Below are positions 51,143 through 59,891 of a DNA stretch of 64,000 nucleotides, piece by piece. Position numbers and translations under genes: made by a program. The stretch comes from an uncultured Prevotellaceae bacterium. Lineage in GTDB: Bacteria; Bacteroidota; Bacteroidia; Bacteroidales; Bacteroidaceae. The notes under the pieces are model-generated. The model saw only the letters and a list, made by a program, of their open reading frames with translations. It had not been told where the DNA came from and ran no database searches. Where the stretch lies: NCBI GenBank assembly GCA_900315455.1, contig OMZE01000018.1, positions 1 through 64,000 on the forward strand. The letters run 5' to 3'. Positions within the stretch are counted from its first letter, which is position 1, and each line of letters starts with the position of its first letter.

Positions 51143-54049
51143 ATGAAAACACGTATTTTCATGATGGCCGTGGCATGTGTCATGTCACTCCACATGGTAG
51201 CCAAAGACTACCATTACACCACTGTTCCCGGCGACCTGACACAGACCCGTGTCTACAAACTCGACAACGGGCTTACCGTGTATCTCTCTGTGAACAAGGA
51301 AAAGCCACGTCTGCAGGCCAACATCGCCGTGAAGACCGGCTCGCGCAACGACCCTGCCGAAACCACTGGCCTTGCTCACTACCTGGAGCACTTGATGTTT
51401 AAGGGCACAAAGCAGTTTGGTGTCACCGACCCCGTGGCCGAGGCACCCTATCTCGACGACATCGAGGCCCGCTACGAGAAATACCGCAAGATGACCGACC
51501 CTGCCCTGCGCAAGCAGGCCTACCACGAGATTGACAGTGTGTCGCAACTCGCCGCCCAGTATTTCATTCCCAACGAGTACGACAAACTGATGTCGGCCAT
51601 CGGCAGTGAGGGCACCAATGCCTACACCAGCAACGATGTGACCTGCTATGTGGAGAACATCCCCTCTAACGAGATAGAGAACTGGGCCCGCGTGCAGGCT
51701 GACCGTTTCCAGAACATGGTCATCCGCGGTTTCCACACCGAACTTGAGGCCGTGTATGAAGAGAAGAACATCGGTATGGCTCAGGACCAGCGCAAGATGT
51801 GGGAGGCCCTCTATGCCCAACTCTTCCCCACCCATCCCTACGGCACACAGACCACCATCGGCACGCAGGAGCACCTGAAGAACCCCTCTATCACCAACAT
51901 CAAGAACTACTTCCGCAACTACTATGTGCCCAACAACGTGGCCATCTGTATGGCGGGCGATTTCGACCCCGACGAGGTGATAGCCATCATCGACAAGTAT
52001 TTCGGCAATTGGAAACCCAACCCACAACTCAACATACCGCAGTTTGCCCCACTGGCACCCATCACCTCGCCGCGCGACACCAGCGTGGTGGGTAAGGAAG
52101 CCGAATACCTGATGATGGGCTGGCGCTTCGGCAGGGCCAACAGCGGTCAGACCGACACCCTCAACATCATCAGCAGCATCCTCGCCAACGGCAAGTGCGG
52201 CCTCTTCGAGGTTGACCTAGAGCAGAAGATGAAACTCATGTCGGCAGGTGCCTTTGCCGACGAGATGTCCGACTACAGCCCCTTCGTACTCTACGGTTAT
52301 CCGAAAGACAACCAGAGTCTTGACGAGGTGCGCCAGTTGCTGCTCGAGGAGATGGGCAAGTTGCGCCGCGGCGAGTTCAGCGACGACCTCATCCCTGCCG
52401 TGGTGAGCAACGCAAAACTCAATTTCTTCCGGTCGATACAGAACAACAACAACCGCGCGAGCATGATGGTTAACGCCTTCATCAACGAGCAGCGTTGGGA
52501 AGACGTGGCCAACTACGTGGAGCGCATTTCCAAGATTTCGAAGCAAGACGTGGTGAACTTCGCCAACAAGTATCTCGGCGACAACAACTATGTATGTGTC
52601 TTCAAGCGCGTGGGCACCGACAGCACCCAGGTGAAAATCGACAAGCCCGAGATTACCGCCATCCCCACCAACCGCGACCTCTGCAGCCAGTTCCTCAACG
52701 AAATCAAGAACGCCTACGTGAAACCCATCACTCCGCGGTTCCTCAACTTCGAGAAAGACCTCACTGTGAGCAAGACGAAGAAAGGGCTGCCCCTGCTCTA
52801 CAAGCACAACGAGGAAGACGGTCTGTTCGACCTCACCTTCATGTATGACTTCGGCGAGGAGAGCGACCTCAACCTCAGTTATGCTCCCAGTTACCTGGAA
52901 TACATCGGCACCGACAAGAAGAGCGTGAGCGACATCAAACTCGACTTCTACAAACTCGCATGCAGTTACTCCGTCAGCGTGAACAACTTCTACACCACAG
53001 TGAGCCTGAGCGGTTTGAGCGAGAACATGCCTGCCGCACTCGCCCTGCTCGAGGACCTGCTGCAGAATGCCAAGGCCGACCCCGAAGCCTACTCACAACT
53101 TGTCGACCTCATGATGAAGAGCCGTACGGACGCCAAGAAGAACCAGAGTTCGAACTTCAGCGCCCTGCGCAACTACGTCACCTACGGCACCTACAACCCC
53201 CAACTCAACATCCTCAGCGAGGCACAACTGCGTGCCGCTGACCCACAGAAGTTCCTCGACCTCCTCGGAAACCTGAAGAACTATGAGCAGACCGTGATGT
53301 ACTATGGACCGATGAGCGAGAAAGAGTTGAGCAAGGTTATCGGCAAATACCACAAGACGCCGAAACGCCTGCTTCCCGTGCCTGCCGGCCGCGAATACAT
53401 GGAGCAACTCACCCCCACCAATGAGGTGTATATCGCCCCCTACGAGGCAAAGAACATCTACATGATGCAATACCACAACGAGGGCAAGCGCTTCAATCTT
53501 GACGAGGCTCCCGTGCGCGTGCTGTTCAACGAGTATTTCGGAGGCGGCATGAACACCATCGTGTTCCAAGAACTCCGCGAGAGCCGCGGTCTTGCCTACA
53601 GCGCATCTGCCAGTTACAGCACACCATTCCGTCTGAACCATCCTGAGTCGTTCATGACCTACATCGTGTCGCAGAACGACAAGATGATGGACTGCATCAA
53701 CACCTTCAAGAGCATCATCGACACCATACCTCAGAGCCAAACCGCCTTCGACATCGCCAAGCAGAGCGCGATGAAGAGTCTGCAGACTGCACGCACTACG
53801 AAGTACAGCATCCTCACTTCCTACTACTGGGCCAAGAAGCGCGGTTTCGACTTCGACCTCAACGAGCGTATCTACAATGCTCTCCCCAGTGTGACCCTGC
53901 AAGACATCGTTGATTTCGAACGCAAGAACATGGTGGGCAAGACCTACAAGTATTTCATCCTCGGCGATGAGAAAGAACTCGACATGAAGGCGCTGGAGAA
54001 GATTGGCCCCATCCACCGTCTGACAACCGAGGAAATATTCGGCTATTAA
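51143..54049 (+). CDS. M16 (insulinase/pitrilysin-type) zinc peptidase, two-module
   Basis: 968 residues, signal peptide about 1-20. The inverted zinc motif HYLEH (residues 79-83) lies in 'TGLAHYLEHLMFKGT', with the third ligand expected in 'ELEAVYEEKNIGMAQDQR'. Two M16 modules are present; the second (about 540-960) lacks the HxxEH motif and should be structural, with the partner motif 'ESRGLAYSASASY'. Such peptidases degrade peptides in the periplasm. It follows the DUF4954 gene by 29 bp. Confidence 0.94.
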   Translation: MKTRIFMMAVACVMSLHMVAKDYHYTTVPGDLTQTRVYKLDNGLTVYLSVNKEKPRLQANIAVKTGSRNDPAETTGLAHYLEHLMFKGTKQFGVTDPVAEAPYLDDIEARYEKYRKMTDPALRKQAYHEIDSVSQLAAQYFIPNEYDKLMSAIGSEGTNAYTSNDVTCYVENIPSNEIENWARVQADRFQNMVIRGFHTELEAVYEEKNIGMAQDQRKMWEALYAQLFPTHPYGTQTTIGTQEHLKNPSITNIKNYFRNYYVPNNVAICMAGDFDPDEVIAIIDKYFGNWKPNPQLNIPQFAPLAPITSPRDTSVVGKEAEYLMMGWRFGRANSGQTDTLNIISSILANGKCGLFEVDLEQKMKLMSAGAFADEMSDYSPFVLYGYPKDNQSLDEVRQLLLEEMGKLRRGEFSDDLIPAVVSNAKLNFFRSIQNNNNRASMMVNAFINEQRWEDVANYVERISKISKQDVVNFANKYLGDNNYVCVFKRVGTDSTQVKIDKPEITAIPTNRDLCSQFLNEIKNAYVKPITPRFLNFEKDLTVSKTKKGLPLLYKHNEEDGLFDLTFMYDFGEESDLNLSYAPSYLEYIGTDKKSVSDIKLDFYKLACSYSVSVNNFYTTVSLSGLSENMPAALALLEDLLQNAKADPEAYSQLVDLMMKSRTDAKKNQSSNFSALRNYVTYGTYNPQLNILSEAQLRAADPQKFLDLLGNLKNYEQTVMYYGPMSEKELSKVIGKYHKTPKRLLPVPAGREYMEQLTPTNEVYIAPYEAKNIYMMQYHNEGKRFNLDEAPVRVLFNEYFGGGMNTIVFQELRESRGLAYSASASYSTPFRLNHPESFMTYIVSQNDKMMDCINTFKSIIDTIPQSQTAFDIAKQSAMKSLQTARTTKYSILTSYYWAKKRGFDFDLNERIYNALPSVTLQDIVDFERKNMVGKTYKYFILGDEKELDMKALEKIGPIHRLTTEEIFGY

Positions 54050-54056
54050 GAATGGA

Positions 54057-54119
54057 GCATCCGGAGAATCCGGGTTTTCCCGGGTTTTCTGGGCTTTCTG
54101 GGGTTTCCGGATAGACCGG
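54057..54119 (+). repeat. short C/G-T tandem repeats in the M16-fumarase gap
   Basis: Repeated units like 'ccgggttttc' (at least four degenerate copies of about 10 bp) lie between the inverted arms atccgga and tccggat. No T-run follows. It may form a structured leader or act as a weak terminator. Confidence 0.45.
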
Positions 54120-54169
54120 AATCAATCAAAACGCATATTCACCTTAAATTCAATTAAAAAATAATCATT

Positions 54170-55819
54170 ATGGCAAAAACACCCGATTTCAAGTATGCAC
54201 CCATGTTCCAGTTGGGTGAAGACAAGACTGAGTATCGCCTGCTGACCAAAGAAGGAGTCAGCGTGGGCGAATTCGAAGGTCACCCCATGCTCAAGGTGAG
54301 CAAGGAAGCCCTCACCCTCTTGGCTCAACAAGCCTTCCACGACTGTGAGTTCATGCTGCGCCGTGAACACAACAAGCAAGTGGCCGCCATCCTCACCGAC
54401 CCCGAGGCCAGCGAGAACGACAAGTATGTGGCCCTGCAGTTTCTGCGCAATGCCGAGACATCTGTGAAAGGCATACTCCCCTTCTGCCAGGACACCGGCA
54501 CCGCCATCATCCACGGCGAGAAAGGCCAACAGGTGTGGACCGGCTTTGAGGACGAGGAAGCCCTCAGCCTTGGTGTCTACAACACCTACACCCAGGACAA
54601 CCTGCGCTATTCGCAGAATGCCCCACTCAACATGTATGACGAGGTGAACACCCGTTGCAACCTGCCAGCCCAGATTGACATCGAGGCTGTGGAAGGCATG
54701 GAATACCGCTTCGTAATGGTGGCCAAAGGCGGTGGTTCAGCCAACAAGACCTACTTCTACCCCATGACCAAGGCCACGATACAAAACGAGGGCACCCTGC
54801 TGCCCTTCCTCGTAGAGAAGATGAAGTCGCTCGGCACTGCTGCCTGTCCTCCCTACCACATCGCCTTCGTCATCGGCGGCACGTCGGCAGAGAAGAACCT
54901 GCTCACCGTGAAACTCGCCAGCATCAAGTACTACGACAACCTGCCCACCACCGGCGACGAGACCGGACGTGCCTTCCGTGACATCGACCTGGAGAAGAAA
55001 CTCCTCGACGAGGCCCACAAGATTGGACTTGGCGCACAATTCGGCGGCAAGCACCTTGCCCACGACATCCGCGTGGTGCGTCTTCCCCGCCATGGTGCCT
55101 CCTGTCCTATTGGCATGGGCGTGTCGTGTTCTGCCGACCGCAATATCAAGGCGAAGATCAACGCCGACGGTGTGTGGTTGGAGAAGATGGACGACAACCC
55201 CACCGAACTCATTCCTGAAGAGATGCGCCAGGCCGGCGAGGGTGGTGAAACCATCGTCATCGACCTCGACAAGGGCATCGACGCTGTCAGGGCAGAGTTG
55301 ACCAAATATCCCGTAAGCACCCGTGTGAACCTGAAGGGCACCATCATCGTGGCCCGCGACATCGCCCACGCCAAGTTGAAGGCCCGCCTGGATGCCGGTG
55401 AGGAGATGCCCGCCTATTTCAAGGACCATCCCATCCTCTATGCCGGTCCGGCAAAAACTCCGGAGGGCTATCCCTGCGGTTCGATGGGTCCCACCACTGC
55501 CAACCGCATGGACCCGTATGTCGACGAGTTCCAGGACCATGGTGCCTCTCTGGTGATGATAGCCAAGGGCAACCGCACCCAGGAGGTGACCGATGCCTGC
55601 AAGAAACATGGCGGATTCTACCTCGGTTCTATCGGCGGCGCTGCTGCCGTGCTCTCGCAGTCGAGCATCAAGTCGATAGAATGTGTGGAATATCCTGAGT
55701 TGGGTATGGAGGCCATCTGGAAAATCAAGGTGGAAGACTTCCCCGCCTTTATCCTTGTCGACGACAAGGGCAACGACTTCTTCAAGCAGTTGAAGCCCTG
55801 GAGCCCTTGCAAGAAATAA
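54170..55819 (+). CDS. class I fumarate hydratase (iron-sulfur, FumA/B type)
   Basis: 549 residues, the usual length. It interconverts fumarate and malate with a [4Fe-4S] cluster. Cluster Cys candidates are in '[12 protein letters not shown]', '[14 protein letters not shown]' and the C-terminal '[16 protein letters not shown]'. Conserved '[16 protein letters not shown]' and '[15 protein letters not shown]' support the family. Cytoplasmic; part of the reductive TCA branch to succinate that Bacteroidota use in fermentation. 120 bp after the M16 gene; no clear promoter box seen. Confidence 0.96.
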   Translation: MAKTPDFKYAPMFQLGEDKTEYRLLTKEGVSVGEFEGHPMLKVSKEALTLLAQQAFHDCEFMLRREHNKQVAAILTDPEASENDKYVALQFLRNAETSVKGILPFCQDTGTAIIHGEKGQQVWTGFEDEEALSLGVYNTYTQDNLRYSQNAPLNMYDEVNTRCNLPAQIDIEAVEGMEYRFVMVAKGGGSANKTYFYPMTKATIQNEGTLLPFLVEKMKSLGTAACPPYHIAFVIGGTSAEKNLLTVKLASIKYYDNLPTTGDETGRAFRDIDLEKKLLDEAHKIGLGAQFGGKHLAHDIRVVRLPRHGASCPIGMGVSCSADRNIKAKINADGVWLEKMDDNPTELIPEEMRQAGEGGETIVIDLDKGIDAVRAELTKYPVSTRVNLKGTIIVARDIAHAKLKARLDAGEEMPAYFKDHPILYAGPAKTPEGYPCGSMGPTTANRMDPYVDEFQDHGASLVMIAKGNRTQEVTDACKKHGGFYLGSIGGAAAVLSQSSIKSIECVEYPELGMEAIWKIKVEDFPAFILVDDKGNDFFKQLKPWSPCKK

Positions 55820-55849
55820 GGTCTTTGAACTCCACAATACCATTCACAA

Positions 55850-55884
55850 GCAGGCACACCCCAAAAGGTGTGCCTGCTTTTTTT
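55850..55884 (+). terminator. terminator of the fumarase gene
   Basis: Stem gcaggcacacc / ggtgtgcctgc with a 6-nt loop and seven T residues. The T-run overlaps the last codon of the convergent portal-like gene. Confidence 0.9.
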
Positions 55885-57391
55885 ATTGTCCGATGACAAA
55901 TTGTTTCAGATTGCTGATGTCCTTGCGTGCAGCCTCGTCGAGAAAACTGTAGAAAGTATCGAGCAGGTCGAGTTGCGACACCGAGGCGTTATGCGTCTGC
56001 TGCTCGAAGAGTTTGCCACTCACGCTGGCGCCACCCGCCTTGCCTTGCAATGCCCCATTTACCCCCGAGATGTCTTCCATAAAAGCAAGTTGGGTGTTGA
56101 GCAATTCGTTGATGCCCACATTCACCGCATTTGCCGACACCTGTTGCGGCAAGAGCGCCCCATTGCGTGTCTTCACAGGGATGACACCATTGAAGAGCGT
56201 CCACTGACTTGCGATGTCGTCGATGGTATATCCGTCGGGGATGCTTTCCTCGGGCACAAGAAGCACCCCTTTTGCCGATGACCTCATCACCCAGTCGTAG
56301 AGCGTGATGAGCCTGTTGGTATAACGCTGCTGGTCGATGACGTCGTCGACAAATGAGTGAATCTCCCCGTCGACGTAAGGATAAGCCTTGAACACATACG
56401 GATGCGACCTATGGGCATAGGGCGACCTGCCCTCGGAGAGCACATCGCCGAAAGGAGTGAGATAGTAGTACCTCCACTCATCGGTCACCATCCACTGTTT
56501 CTCGATGAGCGCCACTTCGCCCACGGTCCTACCCTCGGCAGCCGCCATGGCTATCCTCCATTGGTTGACGGCATCCACATCTTTCGCCACTGCCACGTCG
56601 ATAGAGAAAAGTTGTCCGGTGGCCACGTCATGGCAGAGATAGCAAGGTTTGCGCTCCCGCCTCCATAGTTCATAGACACGGCATGCCGATGGCGTAGAAG
56701 GCGTCCTGAAAGCCGTTGTCATGCCCACCGCCGTGGCGAAGTTCCCCATGGTCTGTGCCAGACGTTCGCGGTAAGTTTCCGGCGCGTAGATGTCGGCAAG
56801 TTCTGCGCAGTCGTTCTCATCGGCAGCAAACTCCGCGCAGAGCGTATCGAAGGACACGTCGTGCATCTCGCCCACCAGTCTCACGTCCCACCCTCTGGTG
56901 TCGCGGAAGGCAGAGTCGATGATAAAGCGTGCCGGCGAGACATTGTCGGTGAAGCATCCCCTCCTACCGTTACGCGTGCCAAAAGTCTTCCGCTGCACCG
57001 TCATGCCCGAGATGAGGAATTCCTCGAGTGCCCTTGCGTTAAGTTCATCGATGTCGTTGATTCGTCGTGTCAGCGCGATGGCCTCACGGAGTGCAGTGTC
57101 TCCGTCGTGTGGCACGTTCGATTCCCGTTTGCCATACTCCCCTTGGCGATACAGCCCGAGCACCTGTTTCACCAACCGCCTTATCAAGTTGTTCTTCAGC
57201 GGTTCGCTGCCCATATGCCGAATATACTGTTCTTCTCTCACCCATTTGCCATCCATCATCACAAGGTCGCCCCATTGGTCGCCATAGCAATAGCGCTTGC
57301 AGCGCTCGCGCCGCCTCCTGAAGCCATCGGCGCTGTCCCAGCAGCGCTGTGCCTCATCCAGTAAATCCTGATTTTTCAAGTATCTTTTCAT
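55883..57391 (-). CDS. orphan phage portal-like protein
   Basis: 502 residues, soluble, no signal peptide. The helical N-terminus with 'RRRRERCKRYCYGDQWGD' is followed by 'EPLKNNLIRRLVKQVLGLYRQ' (split region about 62-83). A mixed alpha/beta middle holds 'VSPARFIIDSAFRDTRGWDV'. The C-terminal stem/wing-like part contains 'QQRYTNRLITLYDWVMRSSAK' and 'DISGVNGALQGKAG'. This layout is that of double-stranded DNA phage portal proteins. No terminase, capsid, tail or integrase genes are near; the neighbours are fumarase and a small XRE-like gene. It may be a domesticated or relic gene, but the frame is intact over a full portal length. Own -7 box. Confidence 0.75.
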   Translation of the reverse strand: MKRYLKNQDLLDEAQRCWDSADGFRRRRERCKRYCYGDQWGDLVMMDGKWVREEQYIRHMGSEPLKNNLIRRLVKQVLGLYRQGEYGKRESNVPHDGDTALREAIALTRRINDIDELNARALEEFLISGMTVQRKTFGTRNGRRGCFTDNVSPARFIIDSAFRDTRGWDVRLVGEMHDVSFDTLCAEFAADENDCAELADIYAPETYRERLAQTMGNFATAVGMTTAFRTPSTPSACRVYELWRRERKPCYLCHDVATGQLFSIDVAVAKDVDAVNQWRIAMAAAEGRTVGEVALIEKQWMVTDEWRYYYLTPFGDVLSEGRSPYAHRSHPYVFKAYPYVDGEIHSFVDDVIDQQRYTNRLITLYDWVMRSSAKGVLLVPEESIPDGYTIDDIASQWTLFNGVIPVKTRNGALLPQQVSANAVNVGINELLNTQLAFMEDISGVNGALQGKAGGASVSGKLFEQQTHNASVSQLDLLDTFYSFLDEAARKDISNLKQFVIGQ

Positions 57392-57410
57392 GCCTACATT
57401 TTTTTATCGG

Positions 57411-57418
57411 CAAAAATA
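57411..57418 (-). promoter_or_regulatory. -7 box of the portal-like gene
   Basis: TATTTTTG on the minus strand, 20 bp upstream of the ATG. The gap to the XRE-like gene (57392-57674) is AT-rich and carries two divergent -7 boxes. Confidence 0.5.
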
Positions 57419-57598
57419 CGTCAGAACAAGATGATTTGCCTGACATTTTCGTTGCGACAATGTTTCTCTGAGATAAATATTTTTTGTAGCATAATGAATT
57501 GTCAGTATTATATTTACAAATAATAATCAAACGTCCCTTATATGTTTACATTTAGAAGTTTTTAACGAAAATTAAAAACACTTTATGGTCATAATATA

Positions 57599-57606
57599 TA
57601 TTTTTG
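57599..57606 (+). promoter_or_regulatory. -7 box of the XRE-like gene
   Basis: TATTTTTG, 69 bp before the proposed TTG start. Confidence 0.5.
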
Positions 57607-57674
57607 CGCAAGAAAACTATATGACTGGTCAATATCCAGACTCTTTCCATCACTAACTTTTAAATTATCACATT

Positions 57675-57896
57675 TTGGTACACATAGGAGAAACAATAAA
57701 ACAGACATTGAAACTAAGGCGTAAGTCTGTGGTTTGGTTTGCTGGAGAGTTGTCGTGCAGCCGCACCAATGTATACAAGATTTTTTCAAAGCCATCCATC
57801 GACACGAACGACTTACTTAGGATTTCAAGAATACTCGACTGTGATTTCTTTGATCTTTATACTAAAGAGTTACGCCTCCAAAAAGGTGGGCAATGA
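57675..57896 (+). CDS. small XRE/HTH-like DNA-binding protein
   Basis: 73 residues. Helices in 'IKQTLKLRRKSVVWFAGELS', 'CSRTNVYKIFSKPSIDTNDL' and 'LRISRILDCDFFDLYTKEL' fit the helix-turn-helix of short Bacteroidota XRE-like proteins. The only suitable start is TTG at 57675, giving 'MVHIGETIKQ', which matches the common N-terminus of this group; no in-frame ATG is near. It likely regulates itself or neighbours; targets unknown. Followed by a hairpin terminator. Confidence 0.7.
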   Translation: MVHIGETIKQTLKLRRKSVVWFAGELSCSRTNVYKIFSKPSIDTNDLLRISRILDCDFFDLYTKELRLQKGGQ

Positions 57897-57920
57897 ATTA
57901 GAAAAGAGTCATTAAAAAAC

Positions 57921-57960
57921 ACAAGCATACCATTTGTCGGATGGCATGCTTGTTTTTTTT
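57921..57960 (+). terminator. terminator of the XRE-like gene
   Basis: Stem acaagcataccа-type: acaagcat-a-cca pairs with tgg-c-atgcttgt (one internal mismatch), followed by nine T. Confidence 0.75.
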
Positions 57961-57993
57961 TGCAAAAAAGTTGCAGAGTACATTTTGTTTTTG

Positions 57994-58001
57994 TACTTTT
58001 G
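57994..58001 (+). promoter_or_regulatory. -7 box of the two-gene envelope operon
   Basis: TACTTTTG; a weak -33 TTG at 57971-57973 lies 20 bp upstream. A leader of about 90 nt follows. Confidence 0.55.
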
Positions 58002-58097
58002 CCCATGCATAGTGAAATGTCGCCGCCGGGCATGTCAACCCCATGGCTGGACCGTTTGCGGCATGGCTATTGCTTAGCGAGAAAACGCAGATTGGAA

Positions 58098-58472
58098 ATG
58101 TATATGAAATGTAGTGCCTTTGTAGCAGCCGTCGTGCTGTTGCTTGTGGGATGCGTGGAGAAGAAGACCACCATTAGCCAGGCAGTATTCAAGGACAGTA
58201 AAGTGTATGTTGACAATGCTCCCTTCACTGGTGAAGTATGGAGCGATGACGGCATGACCTGGTGTCTGGAGTCGGAAGCCGGCGAAATGGTAGGTTTCAC
58301 CCTTTACCATTCCAACGAGAACAAGGCGCTCACCCTCTCCTCCCCCGACTCTCTGAAAGCCTTTTCCGAGAATGGCGTGGAGATTTCCCTCGACTCCTTC
58401 AACAACGCGTATAAGTCGCTTGCCCAGGAGATACCCGAATTGGCTGGTCTCATCAAAGGAAGTAAAGAATAA
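58098..58472 (+). CDS. small lipoprotein of unknown function
   Basis: 124 residues from ATG 58098, or 122 from ATG 58104. Lipobox 'LLLVGC' with Cys19. The mature part (about 105 residues) has 'VYVDNAPFTGEVWSDDGMTW', which resembles the repeating unit of MORN/'toxin-antitoxin wing' beta-hairpin proteins, and then two amphipathic helices. No firm family. The frame extends upstream to 57960, but that part precedes the promoter and is not signal-like. Probably co-transcribed with the next gene (9-bp gap). Confidence 0.7.
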   Translation: MYMKCSAFVAAVVLLLVGCVEKKTTISQAVFKDSKVYVDNAPFTGEVWSDDGMTWCLESEAGEMVGFTLYHSNENKALTLSSPDSLKAFSENGVEISLDSFNNAYKSLAQEIPELAGLIKGSKE

Positions 58473-58481
58473 CCTTCTTGC

Positions 58482-59216
58482 ATGAAAAAAGCATTCATCA
58501 TCGTAGTCATCCTGCTGCTTGCCGCCGGTGGTGCCGGGTGGTACTTCTATGACAAGGAACAGAAGCGTGAGGCAGCAGAGCGTGCCGCCCACGATTCCAT
58601 CCGCCACGCCCGTGACTTGGAGAATGCCCGTCTGGCAGCCATCGACCAGGCACGCCGCGACTCTCTGGATGCTTTCGAGAAGACCCATTCACCCGCTGTC
58701 ATCCGCGAGGCCTTGTCGAAGTTGCTTGACGAAGAGGTGATGAACGGCCGCAACCGCATGAGTGGCGACAACTGGTCGGAGCGCATCAAGATATTGCGTG
58801 AGCAATGCGAGAACGTGATAGCCTACAACAAGGGCAGCGAGGCCGACTCCGTGTTTCGTGCCTTCAGTTTCAAGGGTCTGATGGGTGATGGTGTACGTAT
58901 TCTCTCAGACAGCGTGAAGAAGGTATATTATGTGTCGCAAGATTCGGCGTGGGCTGATGTCCACTTCAAGATACAAGACTATCCCGAGGGGCAGGATGTG
59001 ACCTACAAACTGCTTTTCTATGATGGCAGATGGATTCTCGACGACTTCTTCTTCGACTATGACGACGGTGAGCGTGTGGTAGAATCCGAGGAGATGAAAT
59101 GGTTTATCGACTACTATGGCGAGCCAGATGCCGATGCCAGTCAGGATGCGGCAGAGAAGCCGAGTGCCACAAAGCCCAGGGAGGCAACCCCCGCCAAGGA
59201 CACAAAGACGAAATAA
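58482..59216 (+). CDS. membrane-anchored protein with coiled coil and C-terminal Lys/Pro-rich tail
   Basis: 244 residues. One N-terminal transmembrane helix ('AFIIVVILLLAAGGAGWYF') leads into a charged coiled coil (about 23-75). A compact domain follows with 'AWADVHFKIQDYPEGQDVTY' and 'LLFYDGRWILDDFFFDYDDG', which has the strand pattern of an NTF2-like or similar lipoprotein-associated fold. The last 30 residues are Ala/Pro/Lys/Thr-rich. I do not recognise a family. It probably faces the periplasm. Second gene of the operon. Confidence 0.7.
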   Translation: MKKAFIIVVILLLAAGGAGWYFYDKEQKREAAERAAHDSIRHARDLENARLAAIDQARRDSLDAFEKTHSPAVIREALSKLLDEEVMNGRNRMSGDNWSERIKILREQCENVIAYNKGSEADSVFRAFSFKGLMGDGVRILSDSVKKVYYVSQDSAWADVHFKIQDYPEGQDVTYKLLFYDGRWILDDFFFDYDDGERVVESEEMKWFIDYYGEPDADASQDAAEKPSATKPREATPAKDTKTK

Positions 59217-59288
59217 TATTTTGGCCTCTTTTTGAGAGGCGGTTCATCATAAAGAATAGGACCATCCATTCATTCTTTATCTATAGGA

Positions 59289-59327
59289 GAGCGGCTGTGC
59301 TGGGGGCAACCCCAGTCACAGCCGCTC
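59289..59327 (+). terminator. strong hairpin after the envelope operon
   Basis: Stem gagcggctgtg / cacagccgctc extended by ctgggg / ccccag with a short loop; followed by GAATTTTC. Probable terminator. Confidence 0.7.
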
Positions 59328-59346
59328 GAATTTTCATCCATACAAA

Positions 59347-59382
59347 AAGGGCTGCAGAGGTCATTAATTCTCTGTAGCCCTT
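59347..59382. terminator. hairpin after the GrpE-like gene
   Basis: Arms aagggctgcagag and ctctgtagccctt (one wobble pair); on the minus strand it continues with TTTTTGTA. It terminates the zinc-ribbon/GrpE-like operon, 44 bp after its stop. Confidence 0.75.
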
Positions 59383-59425
59383 ATGCTGTTTCTCCTGTTG
59401 ATTTGTCAGGGATGGAAAAGAAACA

Positions 59426-59872
59426 TCAGTCGTTCTTCACCAACACCACTTCGGCCTTTCTCAGGAGTTTATCTTTTCTTACGAAGCCGTCGCGCTGAAC
59501 CCTCAGCACGGTGCCCTCCTCTTTCTCGTCATCGGGTTCTGCGCCCACGATTTGCGCTTTCGTGGCATCCATCACCCCATTGGGGAAGTTCACCTTCTTC
59601 ACGCCATATCTCTCGAGCACCTCGAGGAGTTTCTCCTTGGCGGTAAGCAGGCGGTCGATGGCGCCCTTACAGATGCGGCTCTGGTCGAGCCCCCGCTCAT
59701 GGATGCTGTCTTCAGCCCATTCGAAGGCCTCGAGCACTTGCAGGAAATCCTTGCAGATTTCTCCTACCTGGTTGTCGCTCGACTGCTCCTGTGTGGAGAT
59801 CCAATTGTTGAGTCTTATATTCTCTTCGAAGAGTTTCGTTATCTCTTCTCTCAAATCATCGATTTTACTCAT
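59426..59872 (-). CDS. GrpE-like protein
   Basis: 148 residues. An N-terminal coiled coil ('IDDLREEITKLFEENIRLNN') is followed by a helical part ('LQVLEAFEWAEDSIHE'). The C-terminal beta domain is GrpE-like: 'GVMDATKAQIVGAEPDDEKE' then 'GTVLRVQRDGFVRKDKLLRKAEVVLV'. GrpE exchanges nucleotide on Hsp70. This one is shorter and more divergent than a housekeeping GrpE (about 190), and no dnaK or dnaJ is adjacent, so it may serve a specialised Hsp70. It follows the zinc-ribbon/LysM gene by 19 bp in an operon. Confidence 0.75.
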   Translation of the reverse strand: MSKIDDLREEITKLFEENIRLNNWISTQEQSSDNQVGEICKDFLQVLEAFEWAEDSIHERGLDQSRICKGAIDRLLTAKEKLLEVLERYGVKKVNFPNGVMDATKAQIVGAEPDDEKEEGTVLRVQRDGFVRKDKLLRKAEVVLVKND

Positions 59873-59891
59873 AAAGTGGTGATTTTAATGG

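Noticed and set aside
54737-55843. 368-codon minus-strand frame opposite fumarase
   Set aside because: Antisense to a conserved enzyme, and it continues across the fumarase 3' end without any signal.
57960-58103. Longer N-terminal version of the small lipoprotein starting at 57960 or 58005
   Set aside because: The extension overlaps the promoter and is not signal-like; the ATG at 58098/58104 gives a perfect lipoprotein leader.
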